Positions 19,184 through 29,846 of a stretch of DNA of 64,000 nt are shown one piece after another (position 1 is the stretch's first letter; each line of letters starts with the position of its first letter). Below the pieces are notes generated by a model. It had not been told where the DNA came from. It saw only the letters and a program-made list of their open reading frames with translations, and did no database searches. The stretch is taken from NCBI GenBank assembly GCA_030762175.1, contig CM060842.1, positions 50,498,001-50,562,000 of the forward strand. The letters run 5' to 3'. The DNA is from Metallyticus violacea (taxonomy: Eukaryota; Arthropoda; Insecta; Mantodea; Metallyticidae). Made by a program: the position numbers and the translations under genes.

Positions 19184-20900
19184 CTGCAACATTGTAAACA
19201 AATGACTGTATATTTGCTAGCATTCTTAAAAGATTGTACAATCTATGCTGTACTTGGGAGTAAGAACACATACTGCAATACATCAAATATCAAAGATGTT
19301 ATTTACAAATTTCATGGTCTGTGATGAAAAAAAGCGCACCTTATTTGTATGGAGTGCCAATTTTGGTATAAAGATAACTAGACATTTTTTTTTGGTTGCA
19401 CAAACAGAAACACAACAAAAATTATTTTCAATATGTATCTGAAGATATATATTTATCAAGCACATGATTTTAATTGGTAATATATAAATATAATATATAT
19501 AAAATATAACTGGCCTCAGTTATTTAGCTCGCTCAATTAGGTAATCAAAAAATTTTGGATGAGCTCAATACATTTGCATCAAAACAAAACCTTTTTTCTA
19601 TATGCTCAAGTAAACCAAACACTCATTCATACTTAGGTGAAAACCATTAAGAAATGTCAGTATCATTGTATCCTGTGCCTGTGTTGCAGGGTAGTTGGTT
19701 CAAAGCTGCCAAATACATTCATTCATATTTAGATATCCTCATGAATTTTTTAATACAGTTGTCACAAAAATTTGTTCCAGTAGCAAATTGGTTGGTAGAA
19801 ATGGAAAATATCAGCTATTACATCTTGGTAAAATCTCAAGCAGCATTCATTTATAAAATTTATAACTTTATTGAATATAATGTTGGAGTTAGAAGGTTCA
19901 TATATTCAGACTAACATTTGCTTTCAAAAATTACTAAATTAAAGAGTAGGATGAAATTACAGCTTCAAGTCATATTAGTAAATTAGTATGTAATATTTTT
20001 AAGGATTTAGTGATCCATTTAAAAAAAAAAAAAAAAAGTGACTCATGTTAGTACTTTGCTTCTGAGCAAACTGAAAGATTTATGCCAACTGACACCAATT
20101 GTTATTTTTGAATGATTTATTTATCCAACTAATATAATCCACACATTAATGAAACATGTTTCATTAATTTATGAAAAAAAAATATTTATCCATTTTAAAA
20201 CATTTTGACATATTATTCTGTAAGCTTTCATTGATTTTTGTAATTAAAATTAATCATTGGTATGATCAAAATATCCATTAAAACTTGGCTGGGAGAACAT
20301 AAGCACCATTTGCTTCTTAATCAACCAGAAAAATCTGAGATTGTAGAACATGCTATTTGAACTTGGTTTGAAATTAAATTTTAAAATGCAAAAAACAAGA
20401 AGATATTTTAATCTGGCTGGAAGAGAGGCCTTAGAAACAGAGCAGCATTCATGTAATATAAGCAAAGATAGAGGTTTCCAAATAAGCAAGATGTGAAATT
20501 TTTAGTATGCATCACAATGCTACCACTGCTACCCCCTCCCATTTCTAATTGTTCTGTCTCTCTCTGACAATGTGCTGCAGTAGCCAGTGAAAGTTTTAGC
20601 TTTAAAATTATTTAAACCAATGAACAGGGAAACATAGCCCAATAATGATCAATTTTAATAATAGTCCAACATCGTGGTTCATTATCTTGCTCTCAAAGAA
20701 TGCATATGACGTTTGCTGCAATTTAATGGGGTAAAGAAAGAAGAAGGATCAGGGAGAAGATAATTTACGATGGTTGATGATTGATGGGTTTTAAATTAAT
20801 TAGGATATTCTAGTATTATGTAGAATTAAAAACATGCTCCATCTCTGCTCCCACCACTGTCTCGAAGTGTAACTATGCCACAGCTAGACTCGATAGAGCA
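19184..20900. other. Intronic sequence without gene
   Basis: AT-rich. There are small AT palindromes, for example TTAATGAAACATGTTTCATTAA at about 20145-20166, and A-runs. No exon with both splice sites and family similarity was found. Confidence 0.5.
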
Positions 20901-20949
20901 CTGGAATTTTCTGACCTTTTCAGATCAATGGGGGAAAAGGGTCGGGAAT

Positions 20950-21020
20950 TAGGCTATATAAGAACACAAGTCTTAGAACTAGAGAAAGCACTATTTGTGC
21001 ACTTGTATTGCCTGTTTATT
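20950..21020 (+). promoter_or_regulatory. TATA-type promoter, possibly of a solo LTR
   Basis: GGCTATATAAGAACACAAGT is a strong TATA box context, followed 40-60 bp later by 'ttgtgcacttgtattgcc'. The surrounding 0.5 kb is less AT-rich and rich in short 'gataactcaactctga' variants. It could be the promoter of a solo LTR. I could not find matching LTR ends, so this is tentative. Confidence 0.3.
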
Positions 21021-21910
21021 GTTAAGAGTCACCTTTTAAATTCTGTTAAGTGGTTCTTAGATCACACTTGCACTATTCAAACCTTCTAACCAGTTGACTG
21101 ATAATTCACTGAGTTGAATAGTTAAAAATTGTCTAGCTACACTGACTATAACTGAACCAATTGTCTATAACTCTCTCAGCTATAATTCTATGATAACTGA
21201 GCTCTGACTTTTTCTCTCTTCCGATAACTCAACTCTGAAATTAATCTTGCCGATAACTAACTCCGAAAGCTAAACTCACTCTCTGCATTCCTCAAAATCC
21301 CAACATTTTATAAAATGTTCAGTAGATCCCCTATCATTTCAAAATATTATTATTGAATAATTTTGACAGTACAGCTATCTACTGGCTGAGGTGCTTGCAT
21401 ATACTTTCACTAAGTGCCCTGATTAGATGTTCCATTAGTCCTTATATTTGAGCTATTCTTTCACCTTGGCTCCACTATGGGGGCTCTATGATTTATTTCA
21501 CCTCCAATGACCTGTTGTATCAGCATGTTTCATACTACGGTTCTCCTTCAGATTTGAACAAAGCAAAGCTTCATGACTTTTCATACAATAGAGGAGTTTA
21601 TGACCTGTTCCGTTTTCCTAAGCTTTTCCAGAAACCTCAAAGGGGTGACCCTTCTTACACAAAGCCTCTTGCCAAAAGCATACAAAAGAGGTAGGTACAT
21701 GGCCATCTGATTCTTTGTCCAGCCCAAAACACAGTTACAATCAACATTTCCTGGCTTACGTCTAAAGTTTCTGTCCACAAGTTTTTTCTCTCACTACCCA
21801 TGAAATACAAAAATAACTGAACTACTAATATAAATATACATAAATTGTACTAATATTTATAATATACGTAATTGATTATATTAAAATTTTATATTTTAAT
21901 TGGGGGGGGG

Positions 21911-21968
21911 GGCATCTCATAAAGCCGTATGGCTTCACGTGAGATGTTAAAGAGCATCCATAAACAAA
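21911..21968 (+). repeat. SINE family A tail fragment
   Basis: After a run of 12 G, 'gtgagatgttaaagagcatc' and 'cataaacaaac' match the family A 3' end. The upstream body is missing. Confidence 0.5.
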
Positions 21969-22099
21969 CCTAAAATTGCTCTCAAAGGGAATATGTTAAA
22001 GCAGATAGAGGAAAATCTTAGCTAAAACAATGAAACCATAGTTACTTCATAGCTCTATTGTAACACTGTGGCATGATCTCTTTTACATAGTAAAAGTAA

Positions 22100-22425
22100 A
22101 TATTTTTCAATAATTCAAATTCAATAATTTCAAGCAATTAATCATTAAGTAATTATTTGTAAATTACTATTAGATTATATGAATAATAAATCATTTATTT
22201 GTTCATTTTCATTGTTAGTAATGTTAGTTTTGAAGTGCACTTCTAACAAAAACTTCAATAAATATTTTTCAATAATTCAAATTCAATAATTTCAAGCATT
22301 TAATCATTAAGTAATTATTTGCACATTACCATTAGATTATATGAATAATAAATAATTTATTTGTTCATTTTCATTGTTAGCAATGTTAATTTTGAAGTTC
22401 ACTTCTAACAAAAATTTCAATAAAA
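22100..22425. repeat. Tandem duplication, period about 161 bp
   Basis: The block starting 'atttttcaataattcaaatt' at about 22100 recurs at about 22263 and both run to 'acttctaacaaaaa'. The copies differ at a few positions. Confidence 0.85.
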
Positions 22426-22539
22426 TTGAAGTGGCAGTCCTTTGCAAAAAAGAAATCTCCTGTGAAATATATTTAAGAATGTACCAATGAGCTGGCAGCT
22501 CAAAGGAGGGACTGTTCTTTACAAAAATATTAGGTAGCT

Positions 22540-22730
22540 AAACAATTAATCATATAAAAAAAGAATTATTTAAATTGTACTTACAAAGCTGTAGACAACG
22601 GAGTGGTAATATATCCTATTAGAATTTATTAAACAATTAATCATTATAAAAAATAATTATTTAAATTGTACTTATGAAGTTGTAGACAATGAAGTGGTAA
22701 TATATCCTATTAGAGTTTATTAAATATCTT
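22540..22730. repeat. Tandem duplication, period 91 bp
   Basis: 'aaacaattaatcat' through 'gtggtaatatatcctattag' and the following 'tttatt' occurs at 22540 and again at 22631. Confidence 0.85.
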
Positions 22731-23191
22731 CACACTAACTCCACTTAATTATACAACATTAGGACATCTTTCAGGGGCAACCACTCCGATCATGAGCTGT
22801 TGACCGACCAAGTATCTTAAACTCAGTATTAAGTAGTTGGTGTGTATTCCAAAATTAATCAATCAGGTTTTAAATCACAGAACTGAATAAGTTAGTTTAG
22901 GTTTTAAATTCCAATAAGGTATTTAAACAATTTCTTTTTGAATTAGTACATTAAAATAATTATTCAAAGGAGTGTTGGTTCTAATGTCTGTAGGAATGAA
23001 GCAAAGGAACACATTTAGCAAGTGATAAAGATTTTGCATTGAAATTAACATTTAAAAATAGTTGTTATTGAAGTTTAAATGTGCATTGTAATTAATTTTG
23101 TTCTAAGTTTACATTTATCAATTTTCTCTAACATCTTTGAACTAGTATCAGAAGGATTCCTGCAAAAGTACAACACATGTCCATTGAGTTA

Positions 23192-24431
23192 CAAGGGTAG
23201 GTCCTGAAGTTTCTGGCCTAACCATTTTCTAGGTATGATAATGACAAAAACTATATTTCACTTTTCAATATAGTTACCGTTTATTGCAATACACTTTTCA
23301 CATCTTTGAATCAGAATTTCAATCCCCTCCCCCCAAAAATAGTTAGAAGTCTTGTCTGCAAAATGGCATAAACAGCATTCATCACTTCTTCATACCTAAA
23401 TTTCCTTCCTCCTCAACTGGAAGCTAGATCTGGGCCTTAGGGTAGATGGTCGATCTCTTTGAAGCCACATATCTTCACAGCTTCCTTTGCAACAAGAGCT
23501 GTGCGCACAGGCGCATTGTCGTGAAGAAGGCGCACACCACCACTCAGCTTTCCTCGCTTTATCTCATTGATGGAAGCACGTATTCTGTGCAGTAGGCAAG
23601 CATAGTACTCCTCATTTACTGTGGTGTTCCTCTCCTATAAGTCAATGAAGAGTATTCCTTCACAGTCCCAAAAGATTTTGATTGACTGAGTGACCTTGGC
23701 CTTTAGAGGCAGTGCTTCTCCAGGTTTACGCCACTCCATAAGATTCTCTTTGGACAAGTAATCACAGTAGAGGACCATAGTTACATCTCCTGTAACAATG
23801 GTTTGCAGAACTTCCCTTCTGTTGCCATGGCAGAGCTCCAAAAATGCCTGGCAACAAATGACACGTTGCTGCTTTTGGACTGAGGAAAGAAGTCTAGGCG
23901 CCCATCTTGCACTAACCTTATTCATGTTTAAATGTTCATGAATAATTTGAAGGACTTATTTTAGAAAGGCCCAGCCTTGCTGCTATTTCTGTAATTATGA
24001 GCTGCCGGTCTTCCATAATTTCTCCTTCCACAAAAGCGATGTTTTCAGGAGTGAGCACCTCCAAGGGCCAACTTGCACGCTCAGTATCTTCAATGCTTTC
24101 TTGACCGATTCGAAAAAATTTGGCCTGTTTTTTTACCGTAGATATGAGAGGATGCTTCCCCATATACACCATCCAATCGCTGTTTAATTTGATTTGGAGT
24201 AAGTTGTCCTTCTGTGAAGAACTTAATAACAGCTCGATACTCATTTAGAACATGTCACTATCTTCTACACATAGCCTTCTTTATGCAACTATATCTGAAC
24301 AACTGAACACAGTGGAGCAGAAGTTACAGCTACAATTAATTGCTTAACAGATAAGGTATGACACCAGATAAGGATTTTATTAAGGTGATAATCCTTATCG
24401 GCGAGGCCAGAACCTTATGAACCTAACCTTG
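23192..24431 (-). mobile_element. Mariner transposon, both ends present, inactive
   Basis: A 1240-bp element is flanked by TA on both sides. The left end is CAAGGGTAGGTCCTGAAGTT and the right end, reverse-complemented, CAAGGTTAGGTTCATAAGGT; both continue into TCTGGCCT. The size and TA target are typical of mariner. The ends agree at most but not all positions, and the transposase is interrupted, so it is an old, dead copy. It sits in the helicase intron between exons 2 and 3, on the same strand. Confidence 0.9.
23300..24244 (-). pseudogene. Mariner transposase pseudogene
   Basis: The N-terminal helix-turn-helix part reads from 24244 ('RASWPLEVLTPENIAFVEG', 'DRQLIITEIAARLGLS'). After a frameshift it continues in a second frame from 23925 with 'KVSARWAPRLLSSVQKQQRV', 'VTGDVTMV' (first catalytic Asp, usual VTGDETW), 'EWRKPGEALP' and 'FWDCEGILFID'. 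After a stop comes 'LLHDNAPVHTALVAKEAVK' with the second Asp. A stop lies just before 'GPDLASS', the third Asp region, and the spacing between these two is shorter than the usual 34 residues. At least one frameshift and several stops rule out function. Confidence 0.85.
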
Positions 24432-24526
24432 TATGTTTATATAGAACAATATAGAAAAAGAACATGGCTTAAAAGCTCAAGCACAGAAGTGATTTGTTGC
24501 TAACAGATTTTCTCCATGTTCAAAAT

Positions 24527-25185
24527 GTCTTAACATAACAGTCATTTCTTATACACTCTTCTGTTTTTACATAAATTTTAACTTTATCTCAAAATTTATG
24601 TTACTGATCTAATTTAATAGGAAATTATATGAATGCCTATTATATTATTGTATCAATAAAATAATATAAACACTCTCCTCAACCCCTTTTCCAGTTTTTT
24701 CTTTCTTTCTTCATATTCTGATAACATAATATGTCAACAAAGTGTCTTAACATAACCATCATTTCTTATACACTCTTCTACTCTTCTGTTTTTAAATAAA
24801 TTTTACTTTATCTCAAAATTTATGTTACTGATCTAATTTAATAGGAAATTATATGAATGCCTATTATATTATTGTATCAATAAAATAATATAAACACTCT
24901 CCTCAACCCCTTTTCCAGTTTTTTTTTTCTTTCTTCATATTCTGATAACATAATATGTCAACAAAGTGTCTTAACATAACCATAATTTCTTATACACTCT
25001 TCTACTCTTCTGTTTTTAAATAAATTTTACTTTATCTCAAAATTTATGTTACTGATCTAATTTAATAGGAAATTATATGAATGCCTATTATATTATTGTA
25101 TCAATAAAATAATATAAACACTCTCCTCAACCCCTTTTCCAGTTTTTTCTTTCTTTCTTCAATTTCTGATAACATAATATAGAAA
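24527..25185. repeat. Three tandem copies of a 217-224-bp unit
   Basis: Units start with GTCTTAACATAAC at about 24527, 24744 and 24968. Each passes through 'taataggaaattatatgaat' and 'ctcctcaaccccttttccag'. Units two and three share an extra 'tactcttc', so they are closer to each other than to the first. Confidence 0.9.
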
Positions 25186-25577
25186 GTTTTCCAGTTTTTC
25201 CAGCTGAAGGCATATACATCTTTCCATGCATTTACTGTAATTTTGCATGTAATTGAACAATTCTCAGTTCTCTTTAATTCCCATGGCATCTTCAAGTTTT
25301 GCCTTCAGTACAGTATTTATAGATTAAAAATACAATAGGAAGAAATTAGTACAGTTGCTAGATTTTCATTATCTGTTGACAATCAAAACAAACTGCAATT
25401 AACATCACACTTCATTGTTTTTCTTTTATAACTTGGGTCAGATTTAAAATAAAATCGCTAACAAAAGTTCAATAACTCATTGTGGCTCTATCTTAATCTG
25501 ATGTAATTTTTACTTAGGTTTCTTAAGTCAGTTATCTCCATACAATTTGGCCTTAGCATTAATATGTTGAACACTCA

Positions 25578-25925
25578 GACCAAATGTGAACATTACTGAA
25601 GATTCATCCAACTTACCTATTTTGTCCACAGAATAATAATTACCAGCTTAAATTTGTCAAGCGCATTATTTGCACTTACTACTTATTTTTTGACATTTGT
25701 CATATCTTTTAAGAGTTCTATTGTTCCTGGTGCTTTTAATCCCAACGTTCACACCAAATGTGAACATTATTGAAAATTCTCCTCTAACTGTGCCTATTTT
25801 GTCATAAAATAATTACATGCTTCCCTTTGTCACACCTAACGTCTGCATTTAAAATACTTATTTTTTGACATTTTGTCATATCTTTTCACAACTGTATTGT
25901 TCCTGGAGCTGTAATCTCCACAAAA
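25578..25925. repeat. Diverged tandem duplication, about 175 bp
   Basis: 'accaaatgtgaacatta' at 25579 and about 25752, 'cctattttgtc' and 'ttattttttgacatttgtca' or its variant, and 'attgttcctgg' recur in the same order in both halves. Confidence 0.7.
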
Positions 25926-26299
25926 TAATAAATATTAAACAATGATGCAATATATGTCCAAAAATGAACTAATATCTGTACTGTTAAATTGTCACCTTAT
26001 TTAAATTTTGCATTTTAGTGGCAAAAGTAAAAAAATATTTGGATTTATATAGTTATTTCTTTGCTCCTAAATGTTACATGGCATTCCTGCATCACTTAGA
26101 TCCCATCTTATAATCTGTGCCTCATTCTTCTGAACAATAGTATTTTATTCTCATTGAAAATGCAAGATGTACAGCACACACCAAGGGCATCTCTTAATGT
26201 TTTAAGGCTGTTGCTTAAGCTTAACTTTAGATTGCATTACTCTGCAGATTTGTTCACCTGAATTTCATTACAAAATTTAGCCGACACAAATAGCAATAG

Positions 26300-26830
26300 G
26301 GGCTATTTTTTTTAATTTTTTTTTTTTTGTAATTTTTTATTTATTTTGTATCTTTTATTTATTTTTGATTTATATTTATTTTTCTAATTATTTTTTTAAT
26401 TTTTTATTATTTTTTATTTATTTACTTATTTTTTAATTTTTCATTTACTTTTTTACTTTTTAATTTTTTTTTAATTTTTTATTTTTCTTAATTTTAATCT
26501 ATTTTTTAATTTTTATTCATTTTTTTTAATTTTTATTTATTTTTATTTTTTATTTCATTATATATTTATTTATTTCTCTCTCTCCTGCTTTGTATTTTTT
26601 TAATTTTTTTATTTTATTCGTTTTTTATTCATTTTGTTTATTTTTTATTTATTTTTTGTTTTTATTTATTTTTTATTCATTCATTTTTTATTTTGCTTTT
26701 TCATTTTGAAATTTTCATTTTTTTTTGTTATTATTTTTTATATTTTTCAAGTTTTATCTATTTTTTTAATTTTTATCTATTTTTTAATGATATTTTTTGT
26801 TTATTTATCTTTCTCTCCTGCTTCGGCAAT
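26300..26830. repeat. T-rich low-complexity block
   Basis: About 530 bp are made almost only of ATTT, TTTTTAA and TATTT variants on the plus strand. The Phe/Ile/Leu-rich open frames across it are artefacts of composition. 'ctctctcctgctt' occurs twice inside, which suggests growth by internal duplication. Confidence 0.85.
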
Positions 26831-26869
26831 AGCTCTCAAAATTTTGAAGTGTGCTTAATGCTCATTTTC

Positions 26870-27075
26870 ACTACTGAGATATCACTGCCAATGGACACTG
26901 ATGATCCATGAGATGAATTGACGAACTGAAGCATTCCAGGCCAAGTTTAGGGTACCTCCCTAGTAATTTCTATTGACAAAGATTAAGGAAACCCTGGAAA
27001 AAAGACCTCACTTAAGGGAGTGGTCTAGGCGAATTCAAAACATGAACCTACACTAAGTTTAGTGCTCTGTTATAG
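26870..27075 (-). repeat. SINE family B copy, diverged
   Basis: 'cattccaggccaagtttagg', 'gattaaggaaaccctgg' and 'agggagtggtctaggc' are in the order of the family B body read on the minus strand. Confidence 0.55.
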
Positions 27076-27295
27076 CATATAACTGACTAAATTAGATTAT
27101 TCATTTTATCTGATTATCATTAATATCCTCTCTGGGTTTTCAGGGAGCAAGCAAACTTACATGAAAGTTAATCATTTTCGCCTGACACAACTGAGTACTA
27201 AGTTTTTGCGCCAAAAAACTCTGGATATAAACCTCAGTCAGCAAAGGCACATTATATCAATGCTAATGAAGAACAATAATTTTATTTCACCATAC

Positions 27296-27538
27296 CATTT
27301 TTGTCCAGCTGCTGCACTTTGTCGGGCCTGAAGCTAACAATCTGTGACTCTCCCTTCTTTTTTTTTAAGAACTTGTATTTGGATAGAACAGGCAGAAGCA
27401 TATACGACTTAAACTGTAAATGGTTTTCAGCTGCATACTCTTGAAGGAAAATGTTCTTCATTCTCTGCTTATCTACCTCATAGTTAGGATTTAAATAACC
27501 GTTTTTCAGCATGTAGAATGTGAAATGTTCTGCAACAG
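27296..27538 (-). CDS. Mov10: MOV10-family RNA helicase, exon 2
   Basis: A 243-nt exon has acceptor ctgcttttgtttcag and donor AAATG|gtatgg. The first two bases complete an Ala codon begun in exon 1, and the last base starts the Gly codon completed at 19183. The peptide starts 'VAEHFTFYMLKNGYLNPNYE' and continues to a basic stretch KYKFLKKKKGE. I recognise no catalytic motif. It corresponds to the poorly conserved N-terminal region of MOV10 proteins. The open frame is interrupted by stops just outside the splice sites, and base composition is higher in G+C than the flanks, as expected for a true exon. Confidence 0.7.
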
Positions 27539-28069
27539 CTGAAACAAAAGCAGTGAAAGTTGGTTACAAATATACAGGAGCATGAAAATTATGCAATAAT
27601 AATGTATCTTATTGAGTTTGTTCGTTTTTTGACATTTTTTTATTTATTTACTTTTTAATGCTAATTATAATTGCTTCTTTGTGTACAACAGTCTTCAGTT
27701 GGTTAGCGAAATTTATGAGTGACAAAGAGAGAAACGGAAGACTTTCAACAGCAGTGACTGCAGAAAACTTCGCTGCTGTGATGTAAAAATGATCCCCAAA
27801 TGACATTTTATGGATTTAGATACATTCATTGATATTCAATCGGGAAGTGTCTAAAAATTTTACATGATTATTTACGGGTTAGGAAAATTTCTTTTCACTT
27901 TGTTCTCCACAACCTCAGTGAACGGCAAGGTAGAAGTTCCCTAGAGACATTGCTACATTGCTGTTGTTTTCCCTTTTACGAATAAAGCACCTAAAGCAGT
28001 AATTATAGGAAATTAAACGTTGAAACTGACTTGGGGAGGGCATTTGCGCAAATCAGCAACTTCCAAAAT

Positions 28070-28400
28070 TAGCCGCACCTGACAATGTCTATGAATATGA
28101 TTCGGAAACAAATTGTCAAGTCATCTCACTCTCCCAACGAAAGTCAACATAGCAAGGAGCGTGGGGAAGAAAACTGTGGCATTCTTTATTTGCGAACATA
28201 TGCCAACAATTGCCCTTTCAAAGTTACCGCACAGTTAACACACAGCAGTTTGTCTAATGAAGTTTTTTTCCCAAAAGGTTTGTGAAAAACTACCGACAGC
28301 CGGAAGGGACATCAAGCTGCATCATGACAATGCCTCTGCCCATACCGTTAGTATACAATTTCTGCTTAACTTGCATATCCCTACTATTTCCTATCATTCA
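28070..28400 (+). pseudogene. Second mariner-family transposase fragment
   Basis: Broken plus-strand frames give 'NVYEYDSETN' (after the first catalytic Asp region, usual TGDETWVYEYDxETK), then 'FPKGL', and then 'KLHHDNASAHT', which is the HHDNAPAHTA motif with the second Asp. The style is a different mariner subfamily from the element at 23.2 kb. Ends were not found. It lies in the first helicase intron, opposite strand. Confidence 0.65.
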
Positions 28401-28439
28401 TTTCGTGTGTCAGCGAGAGTGAGCAGATCAGGCCGCCGA

Positions 28440-28700
28440 GATACGTGCGAGGCTGAAAGTTTATTTCACCGTCTTTAGCTGACATAGCATGTAAAGGCGG
28501 CGTCCCAGGAGACTGTGCTCTTCCCCATATTACTCAATATACCTAGGCATACATGGCAGATTTTCCCCACATCCAGGATGTCAACATAACTCAAAATGCC
28601 GATGGCGTTCTGCTATTCAAAACTGACAAACACATAATCCGAGCCATCACATCCATTAAACCTAAAAAATCATCCTGCAACAATCAACTTATCCTGTAGT
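28440..28700 (+). pseudogene. Small LINE RT fragment
   Basis: After 'gtcccaggagactgtgctct' (a decayed GVPQGSVLxP motif) the frames give 'NADGVLLFKTDKHIIRAITS', similar to the catalytic YADDTAL region and following helix of Jockey-type LINEs. The catalytic DD is disrupted. Confidence 0.5.
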
Positions 28701-29372
28701 AAAACCCGATTCACGGGTAGGAACGCACCAGAAGCACACAGGCTGGCCTTTAATCGAAGCCTGTCAATACTACTGACTGACTGAATTTTACAAATATGAT
28801 TGTAAAGATGAAATGTTATAGTTATATTGGACTGTAAAGAATGCATTACCAATTACATACATTGTCGCTTCATAAAGAAATATTTAAATTTTTACATAAA
28901 TATACATGCAGCATTCACTAAAAAAAATCTGTAAATAGTAAAAATACGGTATTGTTGGCTTTCTGTTTATTATGTTTAAAAATTAGACCTGAAAAGTGAG
29001 TGGCTCTCATAAAATAAAAAACATATTCCAAAATGAATCTATTATAAGAAGTAACTCATCTCTAAGCAATGCAACCTGTGCCGGGGCGATGAATTTCCGG
29101 GATTTTATGCCTAAAATATTTTCTCACAAATTCTACATCAACTAAATAAATTTGTATAAATTGTACGGAACTGAAGTAGCCTTTATTAACCCAATACCTA
29201 ACCAAAAGTAATCGAATACATTTTCGTCTGTTAAAACCACAGTATCACAGTCACGATTAGCCAGGGATATGCTTGATCTGCAACTAAAAACGTCTCGTTT
29301 CCCAGAGTTTACCTTTACTACCTTACCTATGCTATAACACAGAATGTAAAAAATAAACGAAAAAGTAATTAC

Positions 29373-29400
29373 CTCTCTGGAAATTTTCTATAAATGTCAT
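29373..29400 (-). CDS. Mov10: MOV10-family RNA helicase, first coding exon
   Basis: ATG at 29400-29398 starts 9 codons (MTFIENFQR) plus one base of an Ala codon, followed by donor AGAG|gtaatt. The split codon joins in phase with the exon at 27538, giving a continuous reading frame over the first four coding exons. The short length means the start is inferred from phase and splice signals. No TATA box is evident upstream. A purine-rich tract lies 250-320 bp upstream. Confidence 0.6.
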
Positions 29401-29649
29401 TGCATGAATATTATAGTATCGTAATTGAGCAGTTTTTCTCAGTCATCTGAATTATAGAATACATGCTTTTTCAGCTGACCAAGATTGCATACCTACGATA
29501 GGCTAATAAGCATTCTAATCTATTAAGCTTAATTTCCAAAATTTACTGCTGAAATTAGTGTATTGCAGATTCAGTAACATGGCATTAAACTTGAAATCGT
29601 TCTCTAGACATTTCATATGTCGAACTTCGAAGATTTGTTTTCTGCAGAT

Positions 29650-29803
29650 ACTGGGGGAAAAAAAAAAAGGGGGGGTGCAAACACTAAGGAAAAAAAGAAG
29701 GGGGGAAAGGGGGGGTAAATGAGGTTCTTTTTAATGTTTAATTTTCTTGTTCAGAAGTACATTTTTAATTAATATAAGCCGCAAGTTTGTATTTGTATTC
29801 TCT

Positions 29804-29845
<42 letters not shown>

Positions 29846-29846
29846 C
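29650..29846. repeat. Homopurine tract and poly-T run
   Basis: 29650-29718 is nearly all A and G on the plus strand, in runs of up to 11 A and 7 G. 29807-29845 is an unbroken T run. Both lie upstream of the helicase start. Confidence 0.85.

Noticed and set aside
26634..26911. Long Phe/Ile-rich open frames resembling a membrane protein
   Set aside because: They lie in the T-rich low-complexity block and come from TTT/ATT codons only.
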